From JBBIMP01 sp037444305 (GTDB lineage: Bacteria > Acidobacteriota > UBA6911): a DNA stretch of 53,648 nucleotides. Shown here piece after piece: positions 7,877 through 16,273 of this stretch. The notes below the pieces were generated by a model that ran no database searches, was not told where the DNA came from, and was given only the letters and a program-made list of their open reading frames with translations. Position 1 is the stretch's first letter; each line of letters starts with the position of its first letter. The stretch covers positions 1 through 53,648 of the forward strand of contig JBBIMP010000037.1 in NCBI GenBank assembly GCA_037444305.1, in the 5' to 3' direction. The translations under genes were made by a program, and so were the position numbers.

Positions 7877-8905
7877 TTAGCCGGCCGACGCTTCCGCCGG
7901 AGGAACCACCGGGCGGGGATGGAGCCCGGCGCCCTCCACGATCGGCTTGACCGCCTCCTCCCACTCGATGGCCATGATGTGCACGCCGGCCACGCCCTCG
8001 ATCTCGCGCATCTGCCGGATCAGCTCGATGCAGATCTTGATGCCCTCGGCTCCCCACGCCTCCGAGCGCGCCTTCTTGTCTTCCTTGGTGAGCTCGTCCT
8101 TGCTCTTGCCGGCCCAAGGGGCGCCTGCGGCCTCCATCCGCTCGATCAGCACCTTGGGGATCAAAATCCCGGGCACGTTGTCCCGCATGTACTTGGCCAT
8201 CATGGGGCTTTTCAGCGGGCCCAGCCCGGCCAGGATGAAGGCTTCCTTGTGGATCCCCATCTTGCAGATCTTGGCCATGAAATCCTTGAAGGCGTCCATG
8301 TCGTAAACGAGCTGGGTCTGGATGAAGTCGGCGCCGGCTTTGATCTTCTTCGCCAGCCGGTAGGGGCGGAAGTCCACCGGGTGGGCGAAGGGGGATTCGA
8401 CCGCGCCCACGAAGAGTCTGGGTTCCTGCCCCTTGAGGGCGTCGCCGCACAGGAAGATGCGCTTGTCCCTCATGTTCTTAACCATCTGCACCATCTGGGC
8501 GGAGTCCAGGTCGAAGACGTTCTTGCCGTCGGGATGGTTGCCGAAGGTCTGGTGGTCGCCGGTGAGGCAGAGCAGGTTCCGGATTCCGAGGGCATAGGCG
8601 CCCATCAGGTCGCTCTGCATGGCCAGGCGGTTGCGGTCGCGGCAGACCATCTGGATGATGGGTTCCACCCCTTCCTGCACCAGGATGGCCCCGGCGGCGA
8701 TGCTGGAGAGGCGCACAATCGCGGTCTGGTTGTCGGTAAGGTTGACGGCGTCGCAGAAGCCGCTCAGCAAAGAGGCTTTCTTGCGGATGACGCCTCCGTC
8801 GGCGCTCTGGGGCGGACCGAGCTCTCCCGTTACGGCGAAGTGGCCGGCGCGCAGAACGCGCTCGAGGTTGGATCCGGAAATGTAACCGTTGGAACTTGCA
8901 GCCAT
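7877..8905 (-). CDS. metF: Methylenetetrahydrofolate reductase, large subunit MetF
   Basis: 342 residues, a (beta/alpha)8 flavoprotein that reduces 5,10-methylene-THF to 5-methyl-THF. Recognisable stretches are VTGELGPPQSAD near the N-terminus (the conserved Glu region), NLTDNQTA, then CLTGDHQTFGNH and DFIQTQLVYD. It lies 3 bp after metV, whose last codons contain the ribosome binding site AAGGAGGAG, so the pair is co-translated. Pairing with MetV and HdrA/MvhD is the hallmark of the MetFV-type enzyme of anaerobes rather than the stand-alone NADH enzyme of Escherichia coli. It should act in the methyl branch of a Wood-Ljungdahl-type or C1-oxidising pathway. Confidence 0.9.
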   Translation of the reverse strand: MAASSNGYISGSNLERVLRAGHFAVTGELGPPQSADGGVIRKKASLLSGFCDAVNLTDNQTAIVRLSSIAAGAILVQEGVEPIIQMVCRDRNRLAMQSDLMGAYALGIRNLLCLTGDHQTFGNHPDGKNVFDLDSAQMVQMVKNMRDKRIFLCGDALKGQEPRLFVGAVESPFAHPVDFRPYRLAKKIKAGADFIQTQLVYDMDAFKDFMAKICKMGIHKEAFILAGLGPLKSPMMAKYMRDNVPGILIPKVLIERMEAAGAPWAGKSKDELTKEDKKARSEAWGAEGIKICIELIRQMREIEGVAGVHIMAIEWEEAVKPIVEGAGLHPRPVVPPAEASAG

Positions 8906-8908
8906 GAC

Positions 8909-9589
8909 TTACTCCTCCTTGCCCAGCATGAGGTCTTCACGCACGATCCGCCGGGGTCCGCCGTCGCGCGCGGTTTTCCAGTTTTTCGGCGGCTGTATAT
9001 CCATCAGCACTTCGAGCTTTCCCTTGTCGGTCAGGCGGTCGTGGATCAGTTGCCAGGCGCAGGGCGTCTCCTTGCTGATCTCGCAATGTCCGTCAAGGGA
9101 CCCCCCGCACGGCCCGTTGAGCAGCGACTTGGAGCAGCGGGCGATCGGGCAGACGCCCCCGGTCAGGCCCAGGACGCAATCGCCGCAGGCTGCGCAGCGC
9201 TCGGCCCAAATTCCCTGCTCGGTGGGCAGGCCCATGAAGGTCGTGTTGAGGCCGGGAACCACCCAGGCGTTGGGGAAGTGCTCGGCGATGGCTTGGACGC
9301 CGACTCCGCAGCCCAGGGAGAGCACCACGTCGACCTCACCGACCTCTTTGGCGATCGCATCCAGGTATTCCCACTCGCACTGGCGCTGGACGGTGACATC
9401 GCTGACCTTTTTGACCTCGCCGTCCAGGCGGGAGGCCATCCGCAGCGAAGCGGCGACGATAGCCGCTTCGCGGGATCCCCCGGCAAAGCAGACCGTCACG
9501 CACGTTCCACACCCAACCACGAGGATCTTCTCGGCCTCGCCGACCAGGCGCTTGATTTCATCGAGGGATTTTTGCTCGGCAACAATCAT
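8909..9589 (-). CDS. metV: MetV, zinc/iron-sulfur subunit of methylenetetrahydrofolate reductase
   Basis: 226 residues. The N-terminal half is a Rossmann-like domain opening with a Cys-rich loop (VVGCGTCVTVC, Cys27/30/34) and a second GCG loop (LSLGCGVGVQA). The C-terminal part has a cluster-binding array, CAACGDC plus later cysteines Cys147, 152, 161, 169 and 177. This is the MTHFR-C family, the MetV partner that donates electrons to MetF in acetogens. Its ATG overlaps the TAA of mvhD1 by one base (TAATG), a sign of translational coupling. Confidence 0.85.
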   Translation of the reverse strand: MIVAEQKSLDEIKRLVGEAEKILVVGCGTCVTVCFAGGSREAAIVAASLRMASRLDGEVKKVSDVTVQRQCEWEYLDAIAKEVGEVDVVLSLGCGVGVQAIAEHFPNAWVVPGLNTTFMGLPTEQGIWAERCAACGDCVLGLTGGVCPIARCSKSLLNGPCGGSLDGHCEISKETPCAWQLIHDRLTDKGKLEVLMDIQPPKNWKTARDGGPRRIVREDLMLGKEE

Positions 9590-10071
9590 TATGAATTCTC
9601 CTTATCGGGTGCCGCGCGGGCCGGCTCTCCGGCGCGCTCGACGCCCGCTGCTTTATTTCCTGCGGCCCGTAAGGGATTCGGGCCCACTTCTCTGATCTTC
9701 TCCATCATCTCCTTCGTCGCATCCACAAACTGTCCCGCCATCGCGGCCGACAAGTTGAACATGCGCACCCGTTCCGGCTCCAAACCGATCTCTTGCAGCA
9801 GCTTGCGCAGATAATCCACCCTGCGCCTGGCGTTGGCATTACCCTCCAGGTAATGGCAGTCGCCGGGCAGTCAACCCGCAACCATGACGCCGTCGGCGCC
9901 ATCTTCGAACGCCTTCAGCGCCAGTACCGGGTCCATTTTGCCGGTGCACGGCAGCATGACCACGCGGACCGCGGGATCATACTGCATGCGCAATCCTCCG
10001 GCCAAGTCCGCAGCGGCATACGCGCAGTGCTGGCAGCAGTAAGCGATGACCCTCAGGTCTTCAGCCCCCAT
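9589..10071 (-). CDS. mvhD: MvhD-like [2Fe-2S] electron-transfer subunit, selenoprotein (in-frame UGA)
   Basis: 160 residues if the TGA at 9873-9871 is read as selenocysteine (Sec67). The first 66 residues carry YCCQHCAY and PCTGKMD. After the TGA the same frame continues LPGDCHYLEGN, then YLRKLLQEIGLE, which is unmistakable MvhD/FrhD delta-subunit sequence and would have no start codon of its own in the right place. Homologues carry Cys or Sec at this point, and the third paralogue here has Cys. A hairpin sits 15 nt after the TGA. MvhD passes electrons between HdrA and its redox partner. The start overlaps the hdrA1 stop (TAATG), and the end overlaps metV. Confidence 0.9.
9837..9873 (-). promoter_or_regulatory. 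Selenocysteine UGA and bacterial SECIS-type hairpin in mvhD1
   Basis: After TGA (9873-9871) come 15 nt, then a perfect 7-bp stem CATTACC (9855-9849) / GGTAATG (9843-9837) around the loop TGGAG. Bacterial SECIS elements lie just 3' of the UGA inside the coding region. The selenoprotein copy at 18425 has almost the same hairpin at the same distance, while the Cys paralogue lacks it. SelB binding is inferred. Confidence 0.75.
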
Positions 10072-13000
10072 TATTGGCCCCCTTCCACCACGATCGAGTT
10101 CAGCAGGGCGCGCACCTTGGCCGCCATCTGCCCGTCCGTGTAGTGCTTGAGCTCGATGGCCTGCGCCGGGCACTCCGCCGCGCACGAGCCGCACCCCTGG
10201 CAAACCGCCGCCTCCACGCGGGCTGCCCCGACTATGTTGCCGACACCCGAGTGTTCGGCCGAAACCCTGGGCACGCCGAAGGGACAGATGCGCACGCAGG
10301 TCAGGCAGCCGACGCACTTGCCCGGATCCACCACGGCCACCCGGCCGCCGGCGGCCAGAAACTCGCGGCTCAGGATCCGCGCCGCCCGCGCCGCGGCGGC
10401 CTGCGCCTGGATCATCGTCTCATCCAGCATTTTGGGGAAGTGCGCCATGCCGGCCATGAACATCCCGTCGGAGGCGAAATCCACCGGACGCAGCTTGACG
10501 TGCGCTTCCAGGAAAAATCCGTCGGCGTCGGTCGGCACCTTGAATTTTGCCGCCAGGTCGTGCGCATCCTCGCGGGGTACGGCCGGCATGGACAGCACCA
10601 GCCGGGTCGTTTCCAGGACCAGATCTCTCCCGAGAGCAGGATCCCGGACTTTCAGGCGCAGTCCACGCCCGTTCCCGTCGGTCGAGACTTCCGGCCGGCG
10701 CCCCTCGTCGTACCTCACGAACAGGATCCCCTTGGCGCGCGCTTCCGTGTAGATCCGTTCCCTGAAACCATAAGCGCGAATATCCCGGTAGAGGATCACC
10801 ACCTCGGACGCCGGGTTTGCCTCCTTGATTTTCAGGGCATTCTTGAGCGCCACGCTGCAGCAGATGCGGGCGCAGAACTTTTCCGCCGGCCCGACGCACT
10901 GGATCATGGCCACCGAATGGAGATCCGCGGGCGACAGGGCGCCATCCGCCATCTGCGTCTCCAATTCCTGCTGGGTGAGCACGCGCGGATCGCTGCCGTA
11001 GCCATATTCGCTCCCGCGGTACTCCTTCGCGCCGGTGGCGAGCACCGTGACCCCGTGGGCGATTTCGACCTCCTCCCCGCCGCCGTTTTTCAGCCGGCTT
11101 GTGAAATTGCCCATGAAGCCCGAGGTTTCGTCCACACGGCTCTGCAGGTGGAGCGTGATTTGGGGATGGTCTTGCACGCCTCCGACCAGTGTTTTCAGCA
11201 CCTGCTGCGGATCTTGTCCCCCCGCGGAATACCGCACGGATCTGAGGTTGCCGCCGAGTTCGGCCTCCTTCTCCACCAGGTGGACGGGGAATCCCTGCTC
11301 CGCCAGGGCGAGCGCTGCCGTCATACCGGCCGCTCCGCCTCCGACTACCAGCGCCGAGGGCTGCACCGGGACCTCGATGGTGTGCTGCGGCTCCAGCAGC
11401 GCCGCCCTCGCGACGGCCGCCAGGATGAGATCCCTGGCCTTGGCCGTAGCGGCGGGCTTGTCGTGCGAGTGCACCCAGGAGCACTGGTTGCGGATGTTGG
11501 CCATCTCGAACAGGTACGGGTTCAGGCCCGCCATCCGCAGGCTGTCCTGGAACAGCGGCTGATGGGTGAGCGGCGTGCAGCTGGCCACGACCACGCGGTT
11601 GAGGGCATGCTCCTTCACCTGCTCGATGATGTGCCGGATGCTGTCCTCCGAACAGCTGTAGAGGTTAGATTCGGCGTGGACCACGTTCGGCAGGCCCGCG
11701 GCATACTCCGCCGCTCCGGCGACATCCACGAAGCCCCCGATGTTCGAACCGCAGGAGCAGACGAAAACGCCGATGCGCGGCCCTTCGCCCGCCACGTCCC
11801 GCTCCGGCGGGAATTCCGCTTCCCGGGTGAGTGAGAAGCGCGCCGACCCCAGCCGCGCGCCCGCCGCTGCTGCTGCGCCGCAGGCCTCGATGATGGATTC
11901 GGGGATGTCCTTGGGCTCCCGGAATGGCCCGACCGCGTAGATCCCGGGCCGGCTGGTCTCGAGCGGGTTGAACTTCACCGTGTGGCAGAACCCGTGCTCG
12001 TCGAGCTCGATCCCGAGACGCCGGCCGAGCTCGCGGACCGAATCGGAGATCTCCATCCCGACCGACAGCACCACCAGGCTGAAGGTCTCCTCGCGGATGC
12101 CTCCGTCCTCGCCGACGTGCTGCAGCACCAGGTCCCCCGTCTCGGGGATTTCCCGGATCGCGCTCGGGCGGCTGCGGTGGTAGTGCACGCCGTAGCGGTC
12201 GCGCGCCCGCTCGAAATAGCTCCAGTAGCCCTTGGAGAACGCGCGCATGTCCATCATGTAGACGTGCACGTCGAGATCCGGCTCGTGCTCCTTGGCCATG
12301 ATCGCTTCCTTGGTGGCATACATGCAGCAGACCGCGGAACAGTAGTCGTGCTCCCGGTCGCGGCTGCCGATGCACTGCAGGAAGGCGATCCTGCGCGGCG
12401 GCTCGTTGTCGGAGGGCCGCCGGACGTGGCCCATGGTCGGGCCGGAGGCCGAAAGCAGCCGCTCGAACTGCAGCGCGGTGACCACGTTGGGGTAGCGCCC
12501 GTACCCGAACTCCTCGGACATCTCGGCGCGGTACGCCTGGTAGCCGGGGGCCAGGATCACGGCGCCGACCCGGACCTCCTCCTCGCGCTCGACCATCTCG
12601 TGCACGACGGCGTGGACGCCGCAGGCCTTGACGCACTGCTGGCACTCCGCGCAGATGCCGCACGCCAGGCACCGTTCCGCCTCCGCGACGGCCTCTTCCT
12701 CGGTCAGCCCCAGTTCGACTTCGCGGAAGTCCAGGATGCGCGCCCCGGCGTGCTCCGTTGCCATTCTGACTCGGGGTCCGCGCCGGATTTCGCCGCGCGC
12801 CAGTTTCGCTTCGATCTCCCGGTCGGTCCATTCTCCCACGGGCAGCGGCTGCTCGTTGCGCGCCGAGAGCATCGGCTCGCCTCTCAGGTAGCGATCGATC
12901 GAGAGCGCTCCCCGGCGCCCGGCCGCGATCGCGTCGATCAGCATCCCGGGCCCCTGGGCGGCATCGCCGCCGGCGAACACCCCCGGCACATTCGTTTCGA

Positions 13001-14561
13001 GGGTTACGGGGTCTACCTCGAACCAGCCGCCGCGCGACACCTTCAAGCCGTGGTCCGGCTCGAGCAGCGACAATTCCGGCGCCTGCGCGATGGCCGCGAT
13101 CATGGCATCCGCCTGGATTTCGAATTCCGAGCCCGGAATCGGCGCCGGGCGCCGCCGGCCGCCCGCATCCGGTTCGCCCAGCTGCATCCGTATGCAGCGG
13201 ACCGCGCGCAGCCGCTCGCCGTCGCGCAGCACCTCGACCGGGGCGGTGAGCAGTTCCACGCGCATGCCTTCGGCTTCGCCCGCTTCGACCTCGTGCGGCA
13301 GGGCGGGCATTTCCTCTCTCGTGCGGCGGTAGACCAGCGTCACCTCCCCGGCGCCGGTCCGGAGCGCGGTGCGCGCCGCGTCGATCGCCGTGTTGCCGCC
13401 GCCGATGACGATCACGCGCTTTCCCAAGCCCACCGTCTCGCCCAGGCTGACGCGCCGCAGGAAGGCGACGCCGTAGTGCACGCCTTCGGTCCCCCGCTCG
13501 CCCGGGATTCCGAGCTCCTGCGGCTGGTGGGCGCCGACGGCGAGGAATACGGCCTTGTAGCCCTGGCGCTGCAGCCCGTGGACGTCGCGCACCGGCGAGT
13601 CGAGCCGGATCTCCACGCCTTCCCTGCAAATGTCGTCGATCTCCCGCTCCAGCACGGCGCGCGGCAGGCGGTACGCGGGGATGCCCACGCGCATCATGCC
13701 GCCCGCGACCGGGAGCGCTTCGAACACCGTGGCCTTGTACCCGAGGCGCGCCAGCTGGTGGGCGCACGACAGCCCGGCCGGGCCCGAGCCGACCACCGCG
13801 ACCTCCTCCTCGTACCTGCGCTCCGGCGCCACGACCGGCTCGCCCGCCTGCCTGTCGGCCACAAACCGCTTGAGCGCGCATATGGCCAGCGGCTCGTCCA
13901 CCTTCCCTCGCGCGCAGGCCGGCTCGCAGGGGTGGGAGCAGACGCGCCCGACCGTAGCCGGGAACGGGTTGTACTGCTTGATGACCTCGAGCGCGTCGGC
14001 GTACCGCCGGGCCTTGATGAGGGCGATGTAGCCCTGGGCGCTCGTATTGGCGGGGCACGTGTTCCGGCAGGGCGCCACGCCCCGCTTCTCTATCGCGTAG
14101 GCGGAGGGAATGGCCTGCGGATACAGCCGATAGGCGGCGTGCCGCGTCGACAGGGTCTCGTTGTGCCGGTCGGCCAGGATGATGGGGCACACTTTCTCGC
14201 AGTCGCCGCAGCCGATGCACTTGGCCGTGTCGACGTAGCGCGGGTGGCGGCGCAGCGCGGCCGTGAAATCGCCCGCCTCGCCTTTCAGCGCCACGACTTC
14301 GGTGTCTGTGAGGATCTCGACGTTTTTGTTCCTGCCGGCCTCCACCAGGCGCGGCGCCAGTGTGCACATGGCGCAGTCGTTCGTCGGGAAGGTCTTGTCG
14401 AGCTGGGCCATGTGCCCGCCGATGGCGGACTTGGCTTCGACGAGGTACACCTTGAACCCGCTCTCGGCCAGGTCCAGCGCCGCCTGGATTCCGCCGACGC
14501 CCCCGCCCACAACCATCACGGCGCCGACGAGTTCTCGCGACTGGGTTGCTTCGTCAGACAT
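10071..14561 (-). CDS. hdrA: HdrA-like electron-bifurcating flavoprotein with inserted GltD/NfnB-like NAD(P)-FAD module
   Basis: 1,496 residues from the ATG at 14561 (AGGAGG 12 bases upstream). Order: HdrA FAD Rossmann GGGVGG at 19-24; PTNDCAMC at 59-66; ferredoxin motif Cys115-Cys125. Then a complete GltD-like module at about 160-625: Cys165/169/208/212/216 for clusters, FAD site GSGPAG at 258-263, NAD(P) site GGGNTAID at 387-394. HdrA resumes with CLACGICAECQQC at 631-643, the Cys730-Cys746 region, FVCSCGSN, and a second FAD domain (GGGAAG from 1074). It ends with two ferredoxin motifs at 1416-1427 and 1454-1465. Cytoplasmic. HdrA splits electron pairs between high- and low-potential acceptors; the insert should let NAD(P)H be a direct donor or acceptor. 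The next gene, mvhD1, overlaps its stop. Confidence 0.9.
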   Translation of the reverse strand: MSDEATQSRELVGAVMVVGGGVGGIQAALDLAESGFKVYLVEAKSAIGGHMAQLDKTFPTNDCAMCTLAPRLVEAGRNKNVEILTDTEVVALKGEAGDFTAALRRHPRYVDTAKCIGCGDCEKVCPIILADRHNETLSTRHAAYRLYPQAIPSAYAIEKRGVAPCRNTCPANTSAQGYIALIKARRYADALEVIKQYNPFPATVGRVCSHPCEPACARGKVDEPLAICALKRFVADRQAGEPVVAPERRYEEEVAVVGSGPAGLSCAHQLARLGYKATVFEALPVAGGMMRVGIPAYRLPRAVLEREIDDICREGVEIRLDSPVRDVHGLQRQGYKAVFLAVGAHQPQELGIPGERGTEGVHYGVAFLRRVSLGETVGLGKRVIVIGGGNTAIDAARTALRTGAGEVTLVYRRTREEMPALPHEVEAGEAEGMRVELLTAPVEVLRDGERLRAVRCIRMQLGEPDAGGRRRPAPIPGSEFEIQADAMIAAIAQAPELSLLEPDHGLKVSRGGWFEVDPVTLETNVPGVFAGGDAAQGPGMLIDAIAAGRRGALSIDRYLRGEPMLSARNEQPLPVGEWTDREIEAKLARGEIRRGPRVRMATEHAGARILDFREVELGLTEEEAVAEAERCLACGICAECQQCVKACGVHAVVHEMVEREEEVRVGAVILAPGYQAYRAEMSEEFGYGRYPNVVTALQFERLLSASGPTMGHVRRPSDNEPPRRIAFLQCIGSRDREHDYCSAVCCMYATKEAIMAKEHEPDLDVHVYMMDMRAFSKGYWSYFERARDRYGVHYHRSRPSAIREIPETGDLVLQHVGEDGGIREETFSLVVLSVGMEISDSVRELGRRLGIELDEHGFCHTVKFNPLETSRPGIYAVGPFREPKDIPESIIEACGAAAAAGARLGSARFSLTREAEFPPERDVAGEGPRIGVFVCSCGSNIGGFVDVAGAAEYAAGLPNVVHAESNLYSCSEDSIRHIIEQVKEHALNRVVVASCTPLTHQPLFQDSLRMAGLNPYLFEMANIRNQCSWVHSHDKPAATAKARDLILAAVARAALLEPQHTIEVPVQPSALVVGGGAAGMTAALALAEQGFPVHLVEKEAELGGNLRSVRYSAGGQDPQQVLKTLVGGVQDHPQITLHLQSRVDETSGFMGNFTSRLKNGGGEEVEIAHGVTVLATGAKEYRGSEYGYGSDPRVLTQQELETQMADGALSPADLHSVAMIQCVGPAEKFCARICCSVALKNALKIKEANPASEVVILYRDIRAYGFRERIYTEARAKGILFVRYDEGRRPEVSTDGNGRGLRLKVRDPALGRDLVLETTRLVLSMPAVPREDAHDLAAKFKVPTDADGFFLEAHVKLRPVDFASDGMFMAGMAHFPKMLDETMIQAQAAAARAARILSREFLAAGGRVAVVDPGKCVGCLTCVRICPFGVPRVSAEHSGVGNIVGAARVEAAVCQGCGSCAAECPAQAIELKHYTDGQMAAKVRALLNSIVVEGGQ

Positions 14562-14713
14562 CGCTGCAACTTCCTCCTCGAACATGCCCGCAGCCTGCGG
14601 TGCAGGCCTGCTCTTGCCCGAACCCGAATCCGCTCGGGCCCACTCTTGCCCCTGATCGAACATACCACAGGTGCCGGTCACGCTGAACCTTCCGGCAGCG
14701 CCCCCGCCGGTCC

Positions 14714-15085
14714 TCACGCGCCCGCCAACTGGCCCACGGTTTTCAGCAGCTCGGCCGGCCTCACCGGCTTCTCGACGTACACCGTATGCTCCGTTGCCCC
14801 GGCCGGCAGCGCGCTCAGGCCGTACGCCAGGCTGGTCAGCAGGATGACCGGCACGTGCGCCAGGCCGGCCTCCGCCCGTATCTTCTCCAGGACATCGAAG
14901 CCGCTCTCCCCGGGCATGACGACATCCAGGATGATCAGGTCCGGGGCCTCGGCGCGCGCCTGCCGCAGCCCTTCCGCGCCGCTGTAGGCCGCCGTCACCG
15001 CGTGCGGAGCGCTCTCGAGCACGGTCCGGGTCGCTTCCACGAAATCGCGGTCGTCGTCGATGAACAAAATTCGCATTTCACGCAT
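14714..15085 (-). CDS. Single-domain response regulator (CheY/Spo0F-like)
   Basis: 123 residues, a receiver domain only. The acidic pocket is Asp10-Asp12, the phosphoacceptor Asp54 (LDVVMPGESG), with Thr84 and Lys106 (VEKPVRP) in the switch positions. There is no DNA-binding or enzymatic output domain. It follows the cNMP-domain kinase after 3 bp and precedes hdrA1 by about 150 bp. It probably takes part in a phosphorelay or binds a protein partner. ATG 15076 is an alternative start. Confidence 0.9.
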   Translation of the reverse strand: MREMRILFIDDDRDFVEATRTVLESAPHAVTAAYSGAEGLRQARAEAPDLIILDVVMPGESGFDVLEKIRAEAGLAHVPVILLTSLAYGLSALPAGATEHTVYVEKPVRPAELLKTVGQLAGA

Positions 15086-15088
15086 CCG

Positions 15089-16273
15089 CTACCCTGCTTC
15101 GTGCTTCGCTTTTGTGTTGCCCTGCCGCCGCATTTCGGGCGTCACCAGCCTTCGCGAGATCACAGCCGTCACGCGCGTCCCCGGCGTCCCCTCGGCGTAA
15201 GGGCTCAGGATGCGGATCTCGCCGTCGTGCGCCTCCATGATCTTGCGCGCCAGCGACAGTCCCAGGCCCGTGCCGGGCGCGTCCCCGACGTTGTCGCCGC
15301 GGTAGAACTCCGCGCCGATGTGCGGCAGGTCTTCCGCGGGGATGCCCACGCCCTCGTCTTCGACCTCGAAATACAGCGCGTCCGGCTCGTACCACGCCCG
15401 AAAGATCACCGTGCTCCCTTCGGGCGAGAACTTGATCGCATTGCTCAGCATGTTGGTGAAGACCTGGCGCAGGCGGCGCGGCGCGCCGACGATCTGCTCG
15501 AACCGCGCGGGCGGCTCCACTTTGATCTTGATGTTCCTCTCGGCCGCCGGCAGCCGGATGTCTTCCACCGATTCGGTGCCGACTTCCCCGGGATCGAACC
15601 ACTCGAAATCCGCCTGAATCTGCTCCGGACGCATGCGCGCGAGGTCCACCAGGCCGCTGATCAGCGAACGCATGTCCCTGACACGCAGCAGGCTTCTCTG
15701 AAGCATCCGCTGCTGCTTTTCCGTGAGTTCGCCCGTGAAACGGTCCAGCATCACCTGGAGATAGCTTTCGATTGCGGACAGCGGGGCGCGCAATTCGTGC
15801 GAAGCGATCGAAAGAAATGAGGTAAGCGTGTCCATGGCGCTCTTGTACCGCGTGCCGATGGCCGAGGCGACCACGCTCAGGACCTTGACGCCCGCGGCCG
15901 GATTGCGCTCCAGGTAGCCGAGCAGCGCCGCACGATCGATGGCGATCACGCGCGTCGGCTCGAGGCAAAGCGCGGTGGAGGTGTAAACGCACGGTTCCGT
16001 CAGCGCGGACCACCCGGCGATCGTTCCCGGCTCGACGTAGCCGACCGTGGTGGTGCGCGCCGTGCTGCCCCGTCCCAGCTGGACCTTCTTCTCCAGCGCC
16101 ACCTTCCCCTCCTCCACCAGCAGGAGCCGGCGGGCGGGCTCGTCCTCGCTCACCAGCACCGCGCCTTCGCCGTGCGTCTCCTCGTGGCAGAAGCCGGCGA
16201 TCTCCTCCAGCTCGGCGTCGCTCAGCTGCGCAAAAATATCGGTCCGGCGCAGGGATTCGATGTCCACGCTCAT
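15089..16273 (-). CDS. Soluble histidine kinase with N-terminal cyclic-nucleotide-binding-type sensor domain
   Basis: 394 residues from the ATG at 16273, which overlaps the stop of the preceding kinase (ATGA). Residues 8-125 form a Crp/cNMP-binding beta-roll (TDIFAQLSDAELEEIAGF opens it). HisKA follows, with His159 in SHELRAP, then a HATPase with N-box NMLSNAIKF and G-boxes DEGVGIP and GTGLGLS. No transmembrane segment, so it senses a cytoplasmic ligand or partner. Whether it binds a cyclic nucleotide is not clear from the roll, since Crp-like domains also sense redox or CO. Confidence 0.88.
   Translation of the reverse strand: MSVDIESLRRTDIFAQLSDAELEEIAGFCHEETHGEGAVLVSEDEPARRLLLVEEGKVALEKKVQLGRGSTARTTTVGYVEPGTIAGWSALTEPCVYTSTALCLEPTRVIAIDRAALLGYLERNPAAGVKVLSVVASAIGTRYKSAMDTLTSFLSIASHELRAPLSAIESYLQVMLDRFTGELTEKQQRMLQRSLLRVRDMRSLISGLVDLARMRPEQIQADFEWFDPGEVGTESVEDIRLPAAERNIKIKVEPPARFEQIVGAPRRLRQVFTNMLSNAIKFSPEGSTVIFRAWYEPDALYFEVEDEGVGIPAEDLPHIGAEFYRGDNVGDAPGTGLGLSLARKIMEAHDGEIRILSPYAEGTPGTRVTAVISRRLVTPEMRRQGNTKAKHEAG

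Noticed and set aside
6444..8450. One long 668-residue protein starting inside metF
   Set aside because: The part before the ATG at 7853 is out of frame with metF and has no homology; the HdrC sequence begins at 7853 behind AGGAG.
9871..10317. Short separate genes ending or starting at the TGA codons inside mvhD1 and mvhD2
   Set aside because: The conserved MvhD sequence continues in the same frame across the TGA, with a SECIS-like hairpin, so each is one selenoprotein gene.
11982..14987. A 1,001-codon open frame opposite hdrA1
   Set aside because: Same reason: low-complexity translation and a strong homologous gene on the other strand.
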